A DNA stretch of 7,426 nt from an uncultured Saprospiraceae bacterium. GTDB lineage: Bacteria > Bacteroidota > Bacteroidia > Chitinophagales > Saprospiraceae. The stretch is taken from positions 1 through 7,426 of the forward strand of contig CALHKJ010000043.1 in NCBI GenBank assembly GCA_938033975.1. The letters are read 5' to 3'. Every line of letters starts with the position of its first letter. The first letter of the stretch is position 1. The position numbers and the translations under genes were made by a program. Shown in pieces: positions 1 to 7,178 of the stretch. The notes beneath the pieces were generated by a model. The model did no database searches, was not told where the DNA came from, and saw only the letters and a program-made list of their open reading frames with translations.

Positions 1-357
1 TAGTTTTCTTAAAATGAAGATAAGAATGATATTGTGATTTTAAGGCAATTATTGAGTTTGATAAGAGATATATTAAACATTTAAGATATTTGTTTAGAAT
101 CTTGTTTAGGTTTCACGCCTTATTAAAAAAACGGCTATGTAAAATTTACCTTTTTATCCTAACTCATCTTTTTTCAGTTCTCTCGAGAAAGACCTTTAAT
201 TGAGTTTATTCCTCTAGTGGAGAAATTAAAAATTCCTAGTCTAGAATAGAAATTGTCATTTATATGGCATTTTCGACTCGTAGTTGCTATTCCAGTCTAA
301 GGAGTAGCTAGAAATAGTGTGAATTGAGGCTTGAACAGAAAGAATAGGTCCTCTCAA
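1..357. other. Left-end stretch with no recognisable gene
   Basis: This AT-rich stretch lies downstream of purU and reaches the window edge. Both strands have frequent stops; the longest starts I followed give only about 20 codons of low-complexity sequence. Small imperfect inverted repeats are present: CTAGAATAG near 241-249 against CTATTCCAG near 288-296, a short TGTCAT/ATGGCA hairpin between them, and AATTGAG (322-328) against CTCAATT (353-359), which overlaps the purU stop codon. None is followed by a run of T on the minus strand, so I cannot call a purU terminator. No tRNA or promoter of the Bacteroidota type was seen. Confidence 0.6.
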
Positions 358-1218
358 TTATGAAAATATGACGGTTCTGTTTTTGTAAGAAAGGATCTTA
401 TGGTTTAGGTGCAACCATATCGCTTGCGCCAATACAATCTTTTCAGTGTTTTTTCCTTTTCTTTTTAGATCTGCAAGACCTTCCCTATGTGATACCGACC
501 TAACTTCTTGGGAGATAATTGGTCCAGCATCTAAATCTTCTGTAACATAATGAGCCGTTGCCCCAATCAATTTCACTCCTCTTTTGTAAGCGCTTTCATA
601 TGGTTTCGCTCCTGCAAATGCCGGAAGTGAAGAATGATGAATATTGATTATTTTATTAGGGTACTCGTTGATAAAATTGCCAGTCAAGATCTGCATGTAT
701 CTTGCAAGTACTACAAGGTCTATATTATTTTCTTTTAATAATTTAATCTCTTTGGCTTCTGCTTCGGCTTTATTTTGTTTAGTAATTGGAATATGGTGGT
801 AAGGAATCTTATATCTATCAGCAACGTAATTAAACTTTTCATGGTTGCTAATAATTATTGGAATTTCAATGTTCCATTCTCCAGATTCATATCTAGAAAG
901 AATGTCAAAAAAGCAGTGAGAGTATTTTGAAACAAAGAGCGCAATTTTAGGAACGAAGTCATTAAACTTTAAACTAAATTTCATCCCAAATCTATCACCG
1001 ACCAAAGTTCCAAAAAACTCACTTATTTTCTCTCTTGGTATGCTAAAGTTTTCAAGTTCCCACTCGATTCTCATGAAGAAATGTTTTTCAAATTCTTCAA
1101 CATGCTGCTCAAGCATAAGAATGTTCCCATTGTTTTTAGAAACAAAATCGGTTACTGAAAAAACAATCCCTTCTTGGTCTGGGCAGTGAATTAAGAGAAT
1201 CGCTGTTTTTTGCTTCAT
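358..1218 (-). CDS. purU: Formyltetrahydrofolate deformylase PurU
   Basis: This cytoplasmic enzyme hydrolyses 10-formyltetrahydrofolate to formate and tetrahydrofolate, balancing the one-carbon pool and supplying formate for purine synthesis. The 286 residues match the usual family length of about 280. An N-terminal ACT domain spans roughly residues 5-85, with the typical DQEGIV at 14-19. The formyltransferase-fold hydrolase domain follows: SKYSHC at 97-102, SNH at 124-126, LARYMQIL at 171-178, the N-x-H-H-S active-site segment at 192-196, and GATAHYVTEDLDAGPI at 219-234, which carries the conserved Asp 230. The ACT domain separates it from PurN, the purine transformylase. The ATG start places the ACT domain at the expected distance from the N terminus. 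It is transcribed alone, divergently from the nitroreductase. A weak TATCTTTA (1247-1240 on the minus strand) precedes it, without a well-spaced -33 element. No motif is missing and the reading frame is intact. Confidence 0.95.
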   Translation of the reverse strand: MKQKTAILLIHCPDQEGIVFSVTDFVSKNNGNILMLEQHVEEFEKHFFMRIEWELENFSIPREKISEFFGTLVGDRFGMKFSLKFNDFVPKIALFVSKYSHCFFDILSRYESGEWNIEIPIIISNHEKFNYVADRYKIPYHHIPITKQNKAEAEAKEIKLLKENNIDLVVLARYMQILTGNFINEYPNKIINIHHSSLPAFAGAKPYESAYKRGVKLIGATAHYVTEDLDAGPIISQEVRSVSHREGLADLKRKGKNTEKIVLAQAIWLHLNHKILSYKNRTVIFS

Positions 1219-1410
1219 TGTAATACTTTCTTTGTTTTATAAAGATATACCAGATAGACAGCAAAAAATGTGCAAGACTTTACAAATCAATATTTTTCTT
1301 CACACAGATGCTCAGAATCCTCTTATTAAGCTGCATCTATCATCAATAAACATCAAGTAATGGCAACTTTGTATACTTCAATCTGGTTGATACTATATAA
1401 ATATATTTAA
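1219..1410. promoter_or_regulatory. Divergent intergenic region of purU and the nitroreductase gene
   Basis: This 192-bp gap must hold the promoters for both flanking genes. On the minus strand TATCTTTA (1247-1240) is one base from the Bacteroidota -7 consensus TAnnTTTG, but no TTG lies at the usual 17-23 bp upstream. On the plus strand TATATTTA (1402-1409) is also one base off and abuts the nitroreductase ATG, again without a well-spaced TTG. An alternative is TTTG at 1368-1371 followed after 19 bp by TACTATAT (1391-1398). These are guesses from pattern only, and I cannot choose between them. Confidence 0.3.
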
Positions 1411-1986
1411 ATGATAGATACGCTCAATCACCTCATAAAAACAAGAAGATCGATTTTCCCTGCCATGTATACAGGCGAAAAAATTGATGACTCTTTAATC
1501 CAGAATTTACTAGAAAATGCAAACTGGGCCCCCAATCACAAAAAGACGGAACCTTGGAGATTTAAAGTTTATACTGGTCAAGGATTGATTGGCCTTGGAG
1601 AATTTTTAGCAAATCGATATAAAGAAATAACGCCTCCTGAAAATTTTAAAGAAACGAAATATAACAAGACTAAAAAAAAGGCAGGACAATGTAGTCATGT
1701 TATAGCTTTATGTACCCAAAGAGATCCAAAAGAAAGTATCCCAGAGTGGGAAGAACTTGCGGCTTTATCCTGCGCAGTTCAAAACATGTATCTAACATGT
1801 ACAGCCTTAGGGTTAGGCTCTTATTGGAGTTCGCCTAAAACCATTACGCAAGACAAAGAATTTTTAGGTTTAAAGGACGATGAAAAATGTCACGGCTTAT
1901 TTTATATAGGCGTGCCTCAAGAAGGGATTACATTTAATGCAACAAGAGGAGACGTTGGTCTAAAAACAATATGGATTCGAGAATAA
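1411..1986 (+). CDS. Nitroreductase family protein, YdjA-like
   Basis: The protein probably is an FMN-dependent NAD(P)H oxidoreductase of the nitroreductase superfamily, cytoplasmic and dimeric by family precedent. At 191 residues it fits the short single-domain YdjA branch. Visible family features are the N-terminal TRRS (residues 11-14) that contacts the FMN phosphate, the segment WAPNHKKTEPWRF (about 39-51), which matches the APDHK..QPW motif of YdjA, a central helix beginning near ELAALSCAVQNM (about 115-126), then LGLGSYW and the strand GLFYIGVPQ near 162-170. The ATG gives the expected spacing to TRRS, so the start is secure. No substrate can be read from the sequence; native substrates are unknown for most of this branch. 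The gene is divergent from purU, and the next gene begins 59 bp downstream on the same strand, so read-through is possible, though their functions show no link. Confidence 0.88.
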   Translation: MIDTLNHLIKTRRSIFPAMYTGEKIDDSLIQNLLENANWAPNHKKTEPWRFKVYTGQGLIGLGEFLANRYKEITPPENFKETKYNKTKKKAGQCSHVIALCTQRDPKESIPEWEELAALSCAVQNMYLTCTALGLGSYWSSPKTITQDKEFLGLKDDEKCHGLFYIGVPQEGITFNATRGDVGLKTIWIRE

Positions 1987-2030
1987 AATTTGTCCATAGC
2001 TCAAATTATAGTAAGACTATTTTATCTTAG

Positions 2031-2044
2031 TTGGTATAAACCAA
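2031..2044. repeat. Short inverted repeat just before the propeller gene
   Basis: TTGGT (2031-2035) and ACCAA (2040-2044) are perfect inverted arms around ATAA, ending one base before the ATG at 2046. In RNA this could form a small 5-bp hairpin next to the start codon, or in DNA act as a compact operator. It is short enough to be chance. Confidence 0.3.
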
Positions 2045-2045
2045 T

Positions 2046-5000
2046 ATGATGAAAAAGACACTCTATTTGCTATTAGTTATCTCAATCTTTGTTTCGATTC
2101 AAGAAACATCCGCTCAGAGAAAAACAAAAAATAAAACAGAATCAATTGAGGAAAAGAATCCTCTTGATGAGCTATCTGTATCTGCGCTCAAATTTAGGAA
2201 TGTTGGACCAGCATTAACTTCTGGTCGGATTTCTGACTTTGCTGTTAATCCAGACAATCCCTCAGAATACTATATTGCTACCTCCTCTGGTGGAGTATGG
2301 AAAACATCAAATGCGGGAACAACCTTTACACCAATTTTTGATGGACAAGGCTCGTACTCCATTGGATGTGTAACCATGGACCCATCAAACTCTAATACTA
2401 TTTGGGTTGGAACGGGTGAAAATAATAATCAAAGAAGTGTAGCATATGGAGATGGAGTCTATAAGTCGAATGACGGAGGAGCAAGCTGGAAAAAAGTAGG
2501 ACTTGAAAATTCCGAGCATATAGGAAAAATAATTGTTCACCCTGATGACCCAAATACTGTTTGGATTGCCGCGATAGGACCATTGTGGAGTAGCGGCGGT
2601 GATAGAGGATTATACAAAACAATTGATGGTGGAGAGACTTGGAACAAAACTCTTGATATAAACGAATATACTGGAGTATCTGATTTGATAATCCATCCAG
2701 AAAATCCAGATGTACTATATGCAGCTGCCCACCAAAGAGCAAGACACGTATTTACATATCTGGGAGGTGGTCCTGGATCGGCTATTTATAAGTCTACCAA
2801 TGGAGGTGAATCATGGTCAAAATCAATGAGTGGTCTGCCATCCGTTGACCTAGGTCGAATTGGACTAACAGTCTCACCGGCTAATCCTGATATAATCTAT
2901 GCAATAGTTGAAGCAGCTCAAGGCAAAAGTGGCTTTTATAAAACCACCAATGGTGGAGCGAGTTGGTCTAAGCAAAGTTCATATGTGACAAGTGGAAACT
3001 ATTATCAAGAAATAATCGCAGACCCGGTCGATGCCAATAGAATTTTTGCCATGGATACTTGGATGCATGTAAGTCATGACGGCGGGAAGAATTTTAAAGT
3101 TGCAGGAGAAGACGCAAAGCATGTGGATAATCATTGCATTTGGATAAACCCCAACAACAATAGTCACTGGTTGGTTGGATGTGATGGTGGAATTTATGAA
3201 ACCTGGGATGAAGCAAAGACTTGGGATTTTAAAGCCAACCTACCAGTAACTCAATTTTATAAAGTAGCCGTTGACAATGACACTCCATTTTATAACATAT
3301 ATGGTGGCACACAAGATAATTTTTCATTAGGTGGTCCGAGTAGAACAAACACCAATCATGGAATTAGAAATGCAGATTGGTTTGTTACTCATGGTGGAGA
3401 TGGCTTTGAAAGTCAAATTGATCCAGAAAACCCAGACATAGTCTATGCACAATCTCAATATGGTGTATTGGTAAGATATGATAGAAAGAGTGGGGAAGAA
3501 GTTGGAATACAACCCAAAGAAAGAAAAGGAGAAAACGGATACAGATGGAACTGGGATGCTCCTTTGGCGGTAAGCCATCATAAATCGGGTAGACTTTATT
3601 TTGCAGCCAATAAATTATTCCGTTCAGATGATCGCGGTAATAGTTGGGAGGTCTTAAGTGATGACCTTACACAACAATTGAATAGAAATGAATTAAAAAT
3701 TATGGATCGAGTATGGGGAATAGATGCAGTAGCCAAAAATCGTTCGACTTCTCCTTACGGAACTATTGTTGCCTTTTCAGAATCTCCTTTAGATGAAAAC
3801 TTATTAGTTGTTGGGACAGACGATGGTTTGATTCAGATTTCATCGGATGGCGGTAAAACATGGAGTAAGACTAATAATATTTCAGGTGTGCCTCAACGTA
3901 GCTATGTTAATACAGTGTATTGCTCACAGCATGATGCAAATGTTATTTATGCTGCTTTTAATCATCACAAATATGGTGACTTCAAACCTTACTTATTCAA
4001 GAGTAGTAATAAAGGATTAACATGGCAAAATATAAGTAACAATCTTCCAGAAAGAGGAAGTGTCTATTGCATTGAAGAAGATCATGTTAATAAGGATTTG
4101 CTTTTCTGTGGAACTGAGTTTGGTGTATTTTTTAGCCCTAATGGGGGAAGTAGGTGGAAGCAAATGAAAGCAGGTTTGCCTACAATTGCCGTTAGAGATA
4201 TTACAATTCAAAGAAGAGAAAGTGATTTGGTTTTGGGAACCTTCGGAAGAGGTTTCTATGTCTTAGATGATTATTCTCCATTGAGAAATATTGGTAGCTC
4301 AGAGATGAATCAAGAAGCATATTTGTTTGCCAGTCGAGACTCTTGGTTGTATGAAAAGGCATCACCACTTGGTTTACCGGGAAAGGCTTTTATGGGAGAT
4401 AGTTACTATTCTGGAGAAGATCTAGGAGCAGTTGCAATGATTTCATATTACATTAAAGACACCAAAAAATCATTAAAAGACGAACGAAAGAAAAAAGAAA
4501 AAGAAGCAGGTAAAGAAGGAAAGGATAATCCATATCCAAGTTATGATGAATTGAAAGCAGAGGGTGAAGAAATTAGTCCTTCGGTTTTAATTACCATAAG
4601 CGATAGCGATGGGAATATTGTGAGAAAAATATCTAAAAAACCAAGTAAAGGAATTAACCGCATTAAGTGGGATATGCGCTATGCTAGCAAAGAACCAATT
4701 AGTTTTGGCAAGCCAGCTTTTTATAATCCATTCGCAGGTAAATCTGAAGGAACATTGGTTCCACCTGGTGAGTATGAGGTAAGTATCTCGATGATTGATG
4801 GAGAAAAGGTAGAACAAATTGCCGAACCAATAAGATTGACATTGAAGCCTTTAGGTAATACGGTGTTACCTGCAAATGATAAAAAAGCAAAAGCTGATTT
4901 CCAACGAGAAATTGCTGAACTAGGAAGATCAATGGAAGGAGCTTCTCATTTACTAAGAGAGATGAATAATAAAATGAAGCACATCAAAAAGGCAATTGAA

Positions 5001-5357
5001 ATGGTGGAAGCTCCATCTGGTCCTTTAATGAAAGATTATTACTCTTTGGACAAGAAGTTGAAAGAGCTCGGAATAAAAATGTACGGAGACAGAATCAAAA
5101 CAAGACTAGATATTGATCAGCCACCAACTCCTGCTAATAGAATGGGGTGGATAAATTACGAACAGAAATACTCAACTTCTGAACCCACAGATACGCACAA
5201 AGAAAGTTTTAAAATCGCGAAAGAAGAATTTTTACCACTTCTAAAGGAATTGCAAGATTTAGCACAAAAGGATTTAGAATCTTTAGAAAAGAAATTGGAG
5301 GAAGCGGATGCCCCATATACCCCTGGTAGAGCTATAAAGATGATTCAGAAAAACTGA
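2046..5357 (+). CDS. Secreted BNR/VPS10-type beta-propeller protein
   Basis: This is a 1103-residue exported protein of the WD40/YVTN/BNR-like family often labelled glycosyl hydrolase or sortilin-like in Bacteroidota. Residues 1-24 are a signal peptide: MMKK, a hydrophobic core, then SAQ before R25. I count eleven Asp-box-like motifs (S/T-x-D/N-x-G-x-T/S-W/F) near residues 88, 141, 192, 250, 300, 343, 386, 527, 599, 653 and 697. Most blades also carry a P-x-N-P-D-x-x-Y-A type segment, for example at 217-227, 277-286 and 459-468. The propeller region ends near 745. A lysine- and glutamate-rich insert follows at about 805-842, then an FlgD-like beta domain (about 846-932, with NRIKWDMRY and PPGEYEVSI), then a helical tail (about 945-1090). 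I see no type IX secretion C-terminal domain, so a periplasmic location is plausible. Asp boxes are structural, not catalytic, and no substrate or enzymatic activity can be inferred. Of the two adjacent ATG codons (2046, 2049), either could start it. Confidence 0.9.
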   Translation: MMKKTLYLLLVISIFVSIQETSAQRKTKNKTESIEEKNPLDELSVSALKFRNVGPALTSGRISDFAVNPDNPSEYYIATSSGGVWKTSNAGTTFTPIFDGQGSYSIGCVTMDPSNSNTIWVGTGENNNQRSVAYGDGVYKSNDGGASWKKVGLENSEHIGKIIVHPDDPNTVWIAAIGPLWSSGGDRGLYKTIDGGETWNKTLDINEYTGVSDLIIHPENPDVLYAAAHQRARHVFTYLGGGPGSAIYKSTNGGESWSKSMSGLPSVDLGRIGLTVSPANPDIIYAIVEAAQGKSGFYKTTNGGASWSKQSSYVTSGNYYQEIIADPVDANRIFAMDTWMHVSHDGGKNFKVAGEDAKHVDNHCIWINPNNNSHWLVGCDGGIYETWDEAKTWDFKANLPVTQFYKVAVDNDTPFYNIYGGTQDNFSLGGPSRTNTNHGIRNADWFVTHGGDGFESQIDPENPDIVYAQSQYGVLVRYDRKSGEEVGIQPKERKGENGYRWNWDAPLAVSHHKSGRLYFAANKLFRSDDRGNSWEVLSDDLTQQLNRNELKIMDRVWGIDAVAKNRSTSPYGTIVAFSESPLDENLLVVGTDDGLIQISSDGGKTWSKTNNISGVPQRSYVNTVYCSQHDANVIYAAFNHHKYGDFKPYLFKSSNKGLTWQNISNNLPERGSVYCIEEDHVNKDLLFCGTEFGVFFSPNGGSRWKQMKAGLPTIAVRDITIQRRESDLVLGTFGRGFYVLDDYSPLRNIGSSEMNQEAYLFASRDSWLYEKASPLGLPGKAFMGDSYYSGEDLGAVAMISYYIKDTKKSLKDERKKKEKEAGKEGKDNPYPSYDELKAEGEEISPSVLITISDSDGNIVRKISKKPSKGINRIKWDMRYASKEPISFGKPAFYNPFAGKSEGTLVPPGEYEVSISMIDGEKVEQIAEPIRLTLKPLGNTVLPANDKKAKADFQREIAELGRSMEGASHLLREMNNKMKHIKKAIEMVEAPSGPLMKDYYSLDKKLKELGIKMYGDRIKTRLDIDQPPTPANRMGWINYEQKYSTSEPTDTHKESFKIAKEEFLPLLKELQDLAQKDLESLEKKLEEADAPYTPGRAIKMIQKN

Positions 5358-5379
5358 TTGATTTCCACTTTGAAAACCA

Positions 5380-5417
5380 AATATCATTTTGATATTATTA
5401 AATAATAAAGATTTTTT
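5380..5417 (+). terminator. Possible weak terminator after the propeller gene
   Basis: AATATCA (5380-5386) and TGATATT (5390-5396) form a 7-bp hairpin with a TTT loop. An overlapping palindrome, TATTATT (5393-5399) against AATAATA (5401-5407), follows, then six T residues at 5412-5417. The stems are almost pure A-T, so termination would be inefficient. Some transcription may continue into the small gene at 5454. Confidence 0.3.
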
Positions 5418-5453
5418 ATATATTAAACCATTATTAATCAAAACATAACTAAC

Positions 5454-5735
5454 ATGTTAGGTACAATTATTGGTTTAGCAAGTGGTGCTTTAGGCGGTGT
5501 TACCGCAGGATCTTTGATGAAAAAATCTTCTCTAGGGACACTATGGAATGCTGTTGCTGGAATAGCAGGCGGCGGTATTGGTGCTACAATTCTCGGAATG
5601 GTTGGACTCGGTGGTGCTGGCGGCGAAGGTGCAATGGACGCAATGGGTATTTTGAGTAATGTAGGAAGTGGATTAGTAGGAGGAGGAGTAGTAATGGCTG
5701 TAATAGGAGCTATAAAAGGTGCAATGGGAAAATAA
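5454..5735 (+). CDS. Small glycine-zipper hydrophobic protein, function unknown
   Basis: I do not recognise a named family for this 93-residue protein, although similar glycine-rich small proteins annotated as hypothetical occur widely. About 30 percent of residues are glycine (28 of 93). Glycines fall at 3, 7, 11, 15 and 19, an uninterrupted GxxxG ladder, which is the pattern of glycine-zipper helices that pack in membranes. Three hydrophobic segments are visible (about 2-22, 32-52, 66-87), separated by KKSSLG and a GGAGGEG linker. The second and third look related: NAVAGIAGGGIGATILG against NVGSGLVGGGVVMAVIG. There is no signal peptide with a cleavage site and no cysteine. It may be a small inner-membrane protein, resembling in style, but not clearly homologous to, the YeaQ/GlsB type. 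Its ATG follows a 96-bp AT-rich gap without a clear SD or TAnnTTTG site, and a strong terminator lies 23 bp after the stop, which supports a real gene. Confidence 0.8.
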   Translation: MLGTIIGLASGALGGVTAGSLMKKSSLGTLWNAVAGIAGGGIGATILGMVGLGGAGGEGAMDAMGILSNVGSGLVGGGVVMAVIGAIKGAMGK

Positions 5736-5758
5736 AAGAAGACAATACAACCAACTTT

Positions 5759-5792
5759 AAAGGGAATAGCCGATAGGTTGTTCCCTTTTTTT
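5759..5792 (+). terminator. Rho-independent terminator of the small glycine-rich gene
   Basis: Positions 5759-5771 pair with 5776-5788 over 13 bp, including two G-U pairs, around a GATA loop. The core AAAGGGAA/TTCCCTTT is strong. Seven T residues at 5786-5792 follow on the plus strand. On the minus strand only TTT follows the core stem, so it mainly terminates rightward transcription. The T tract runs into the ferredoxin stop codon (5793-5791, minus strand), so the convergent genes leave no free space between them. Confidence 0.85.
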
Positions 5793-6147
5793 ATGATACC
5801 GGAGCCAGTGTGACATCCAATCCTTCAAGTTCTTTGGAGATTTTTATTTGACAACTCAACCTGCTATTGTCTTCCACAAAGAAAGCCTGATCAAGCATAT
5901 CTTCTTCATCATCAGAAGCATCATTAAGTTTATGGTCGGAGTTAATATAACAATGACAAGATGCACACAATGCCATACCACCACAGGTTCCTTCTACAGG
6001 TAACTCATTTGCCTTGAGCGCCTCCATAAGATTAAATGACATATCTGTTGGTGCTTGAATGGTAGATTGCACACCTTCTCTATCCGTTACTTTTATATTT
6101 ATTAAGTTATCTTCTATGAGCTTTTTCTTTTTAATATGTACGTACAA
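5791..6147 (-). CDS. Adrenodoxin-type [2Fe-2S] ferredoxin
   Basis: This is a soluble one-electron carrier. Counting from the TTG at 6147, the cluster ligands are Cys55, Cys61, Cys64 and Cys99 in the pattern C-x5-C-x2-C...C of adrenodoxin and bacterial vertebrate-type ferredoxins; an extra Cys sits at 66. Acidic residues SDDEED (78-83) follow, the region used for docking to the reductase in this family, and the end reads LEGLDVTLAPVS. Homologous proteins generally begin just before the strand INIKVTDREGV (residues 16-26). Here no ATG exists between the in-frame stop at 6153-6151 and that strand; TTG at 6147 is the only common start codon, giving about 14 extra lysine-rich residues. ATA or ATT starts nearer the domain cannot be excluded. 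A GAGGAA stretch lies 13 bases before the TTG. The gene starts 19 bp after the reductase stop and is surely co-transcribed with it. Confidence 0.93.
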   Translation of the reverse strand: MYVHIKKKKLIEDNLINIKVTDREGVQSTIQAPTDMSFNLMEALKANELPVEGTCGGMALCASCHCYINSDHKLNDASDDEEDMLDQAFFVEDNSRLSCQIKISKELEGLDVTLAPVS

Positions 6148-6166
6148 TAGTTACAAAAAGTTCCTC

Positions 6167-7174
6167 TTATGAAAGCCCTTCTATACCAGTAACCGTAGTG
6201 TATTTGAAACTTAGTTTTTGATCAGGATATATCCTTTTAAAAACAGACTGAACCATCAAGGTTGCTTCATGAAAACCACAGAGGATTAACTTCAACTTTC
6301 CTGGATAAGTATTTATATCTCCAATGGCATAAATACCATCTTCGTTTGTACTGTAGTCGAATGTGTTTACTTCAATTGCATTTTTATTGATTGCCAAATT
6401 CCAATTTGCAATGGGACCTAATTTGGGCGACAAGCCAAATAAAGGAACAAAGTAATCTACGTTCAATTCAACTTCACCTTTCTCTTTTTGCTTGATTACA
6501 ACTTGTTCTAAGGCGTCTTGACCATTGACGGCGATCGCTTGCGCGTCTGTAATCAAGTTAATTTTTTTGGCCTCTGCTAATGCCATCACTTTCTCCACAC
6601 TATCCAAGGCACCACGGAAAGAAGTACGACGATGTATTAAAGTTATTTCTTCCGCAATATCTGCTAATTCAATGGTCCAATCCAGAGCGCTATCTCCGCC
6701 ACCGGCAATCAATAATTTTTTGCCTTTATATTTTTCCGGGTCCTTTACAAAGTAATCTACACCATGGTTTTCGAATTTCTCCAAACCTTCAATCGGGGGC
6801 TTTCTTGGTTCGAAAGATCCAAGCCCTCCAGCTATGGCAATGGCTCCAGTATCGATAATCGTACCATCACTTGATTCAACATTAAATCTACCTTTAGCTG
6901 TTTTTTCTATACTCACAGCTTTTTCTCCTAAAGTGAAACTTGGATTGAATGGTTTGATTTGCTCCATCAGATTATCAATCAAATCTCCAGCCAGAATGGA
7001 CGGATAACCTGGTATGTCATAGATAGGTTTCTTAGGATATATCTCTGAAAGTTGGCCTCCTACCTGTGGCAATACATCAATAAGGTGGCACTTTAGCTTT
7101 AATAAGCCCGCCTCGAATACAGTGAATAGCCCTACAGGACCAGCCCCAATGATTAATAAATCTGTTTGAATCAT
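6167..7174 (-). CDS. Ferredoxin-NAD(P)+ reductase, thioredoxin-reductase-like type
   Basis: This flavoenzyme should pass electrons between NAD(P)H and the ferredoxin encoded just downstream. The 335 residues have the two-nucleotide-domain layout of YumC-type reductases. The FAD motif GAGPVG is at residues 10-15, followed by VGGQLSEIYPKKP (38-50). The second Rossmann motif, GGGDSALDW, is at 158-166, followed by HRRTSFRG (181-188), whose arginine pair usually indicates NADPH preference. The FAD-closing IGDINTYPGKLKLI lies near 284-297, then GFHEATL (300-306) and a short C-terminal extension (FKYTTVTG) typical of this type. The CxxC redox motif of true thioredoxin reductases is absent, so thioredoxin reduction is unlikely. 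The ATG is well supported: it leaves four residues before the first beta strand. A near-perfect promoter ends four bases before it. The terminal acceptor of the chain is not encoded here. Confidence 0.95.
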   Translation of the reverse strand: MIQTDLLIIGAGPVGLFTVFEAGLLKLKCHLIDVLPQVGGQLSEIYPKKPIYDIPGYPSILAGDLIDNLMEQIKPFNPSFTLGEKAVSIEKTAKGRFNVESSDGTIIDTGAIAIAGGLGSFEPRKPPIEGLEKFENHGVDYFVKDPEKYKGKKLLIAGGGDSALDWTIELADIAEEITLIHRRTSFRGALDSVEKVMALAEAKKINLITDAQAIAVNGQDALEQVVIKQKEKGEVELNVDYFVPLFGLSPKLGPIANWNLAINKNAIEVNTFDYSTNEDGIYAIGDINTYPGKLKLILCGFHEATLMVQSVFKRIYPDQKLSFKYTTVTGIEGLS

Positions 7175-7178
7175 GCCG

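Noticed and set aside
322..359. Inverted repeat AATTGAG/CTCAATT as a purU terminator
   Set aside because: A 7-bp AT-rich stem with a loop over 20 bases and no T run on the minus strand.
2398..4932. Several open frames of 60-114 codons on the minus strand inside the propeller gene
   Set aside because: They lie antisense to a long gene with clear repeats, have no recognisable motifs and show odd compositions expected of shadow frames.
5454..5735. Reading the small glycine-rich protein as a double-glycine-leader bacteriocin
   Set aside because: There is no charged leader before a GG site, and no immunity, protease or ABC transporter gene nearby.
6137..6146. 10-bp palindrome TGTACGTACA over the ferredoxin start region
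   Set aside because: No extension beyond 10 bp, no promoter elements beside it, and it lies within the operon; a few such palindromes are expected by chance.
6525..6858. Two plus-strand open frames of 76 and 92 codons across the reductase gene
   Set aside because: They overlap conserved reductase motifs on the other strand and encode nothing recognisable.
6167..7174. Annotation as thioredoxin reductase
   Set aside because: The CxxC redox-active pair is absent and the C-terminal extension and adjacent ferredoxin fit the ferredoxin reductase type.
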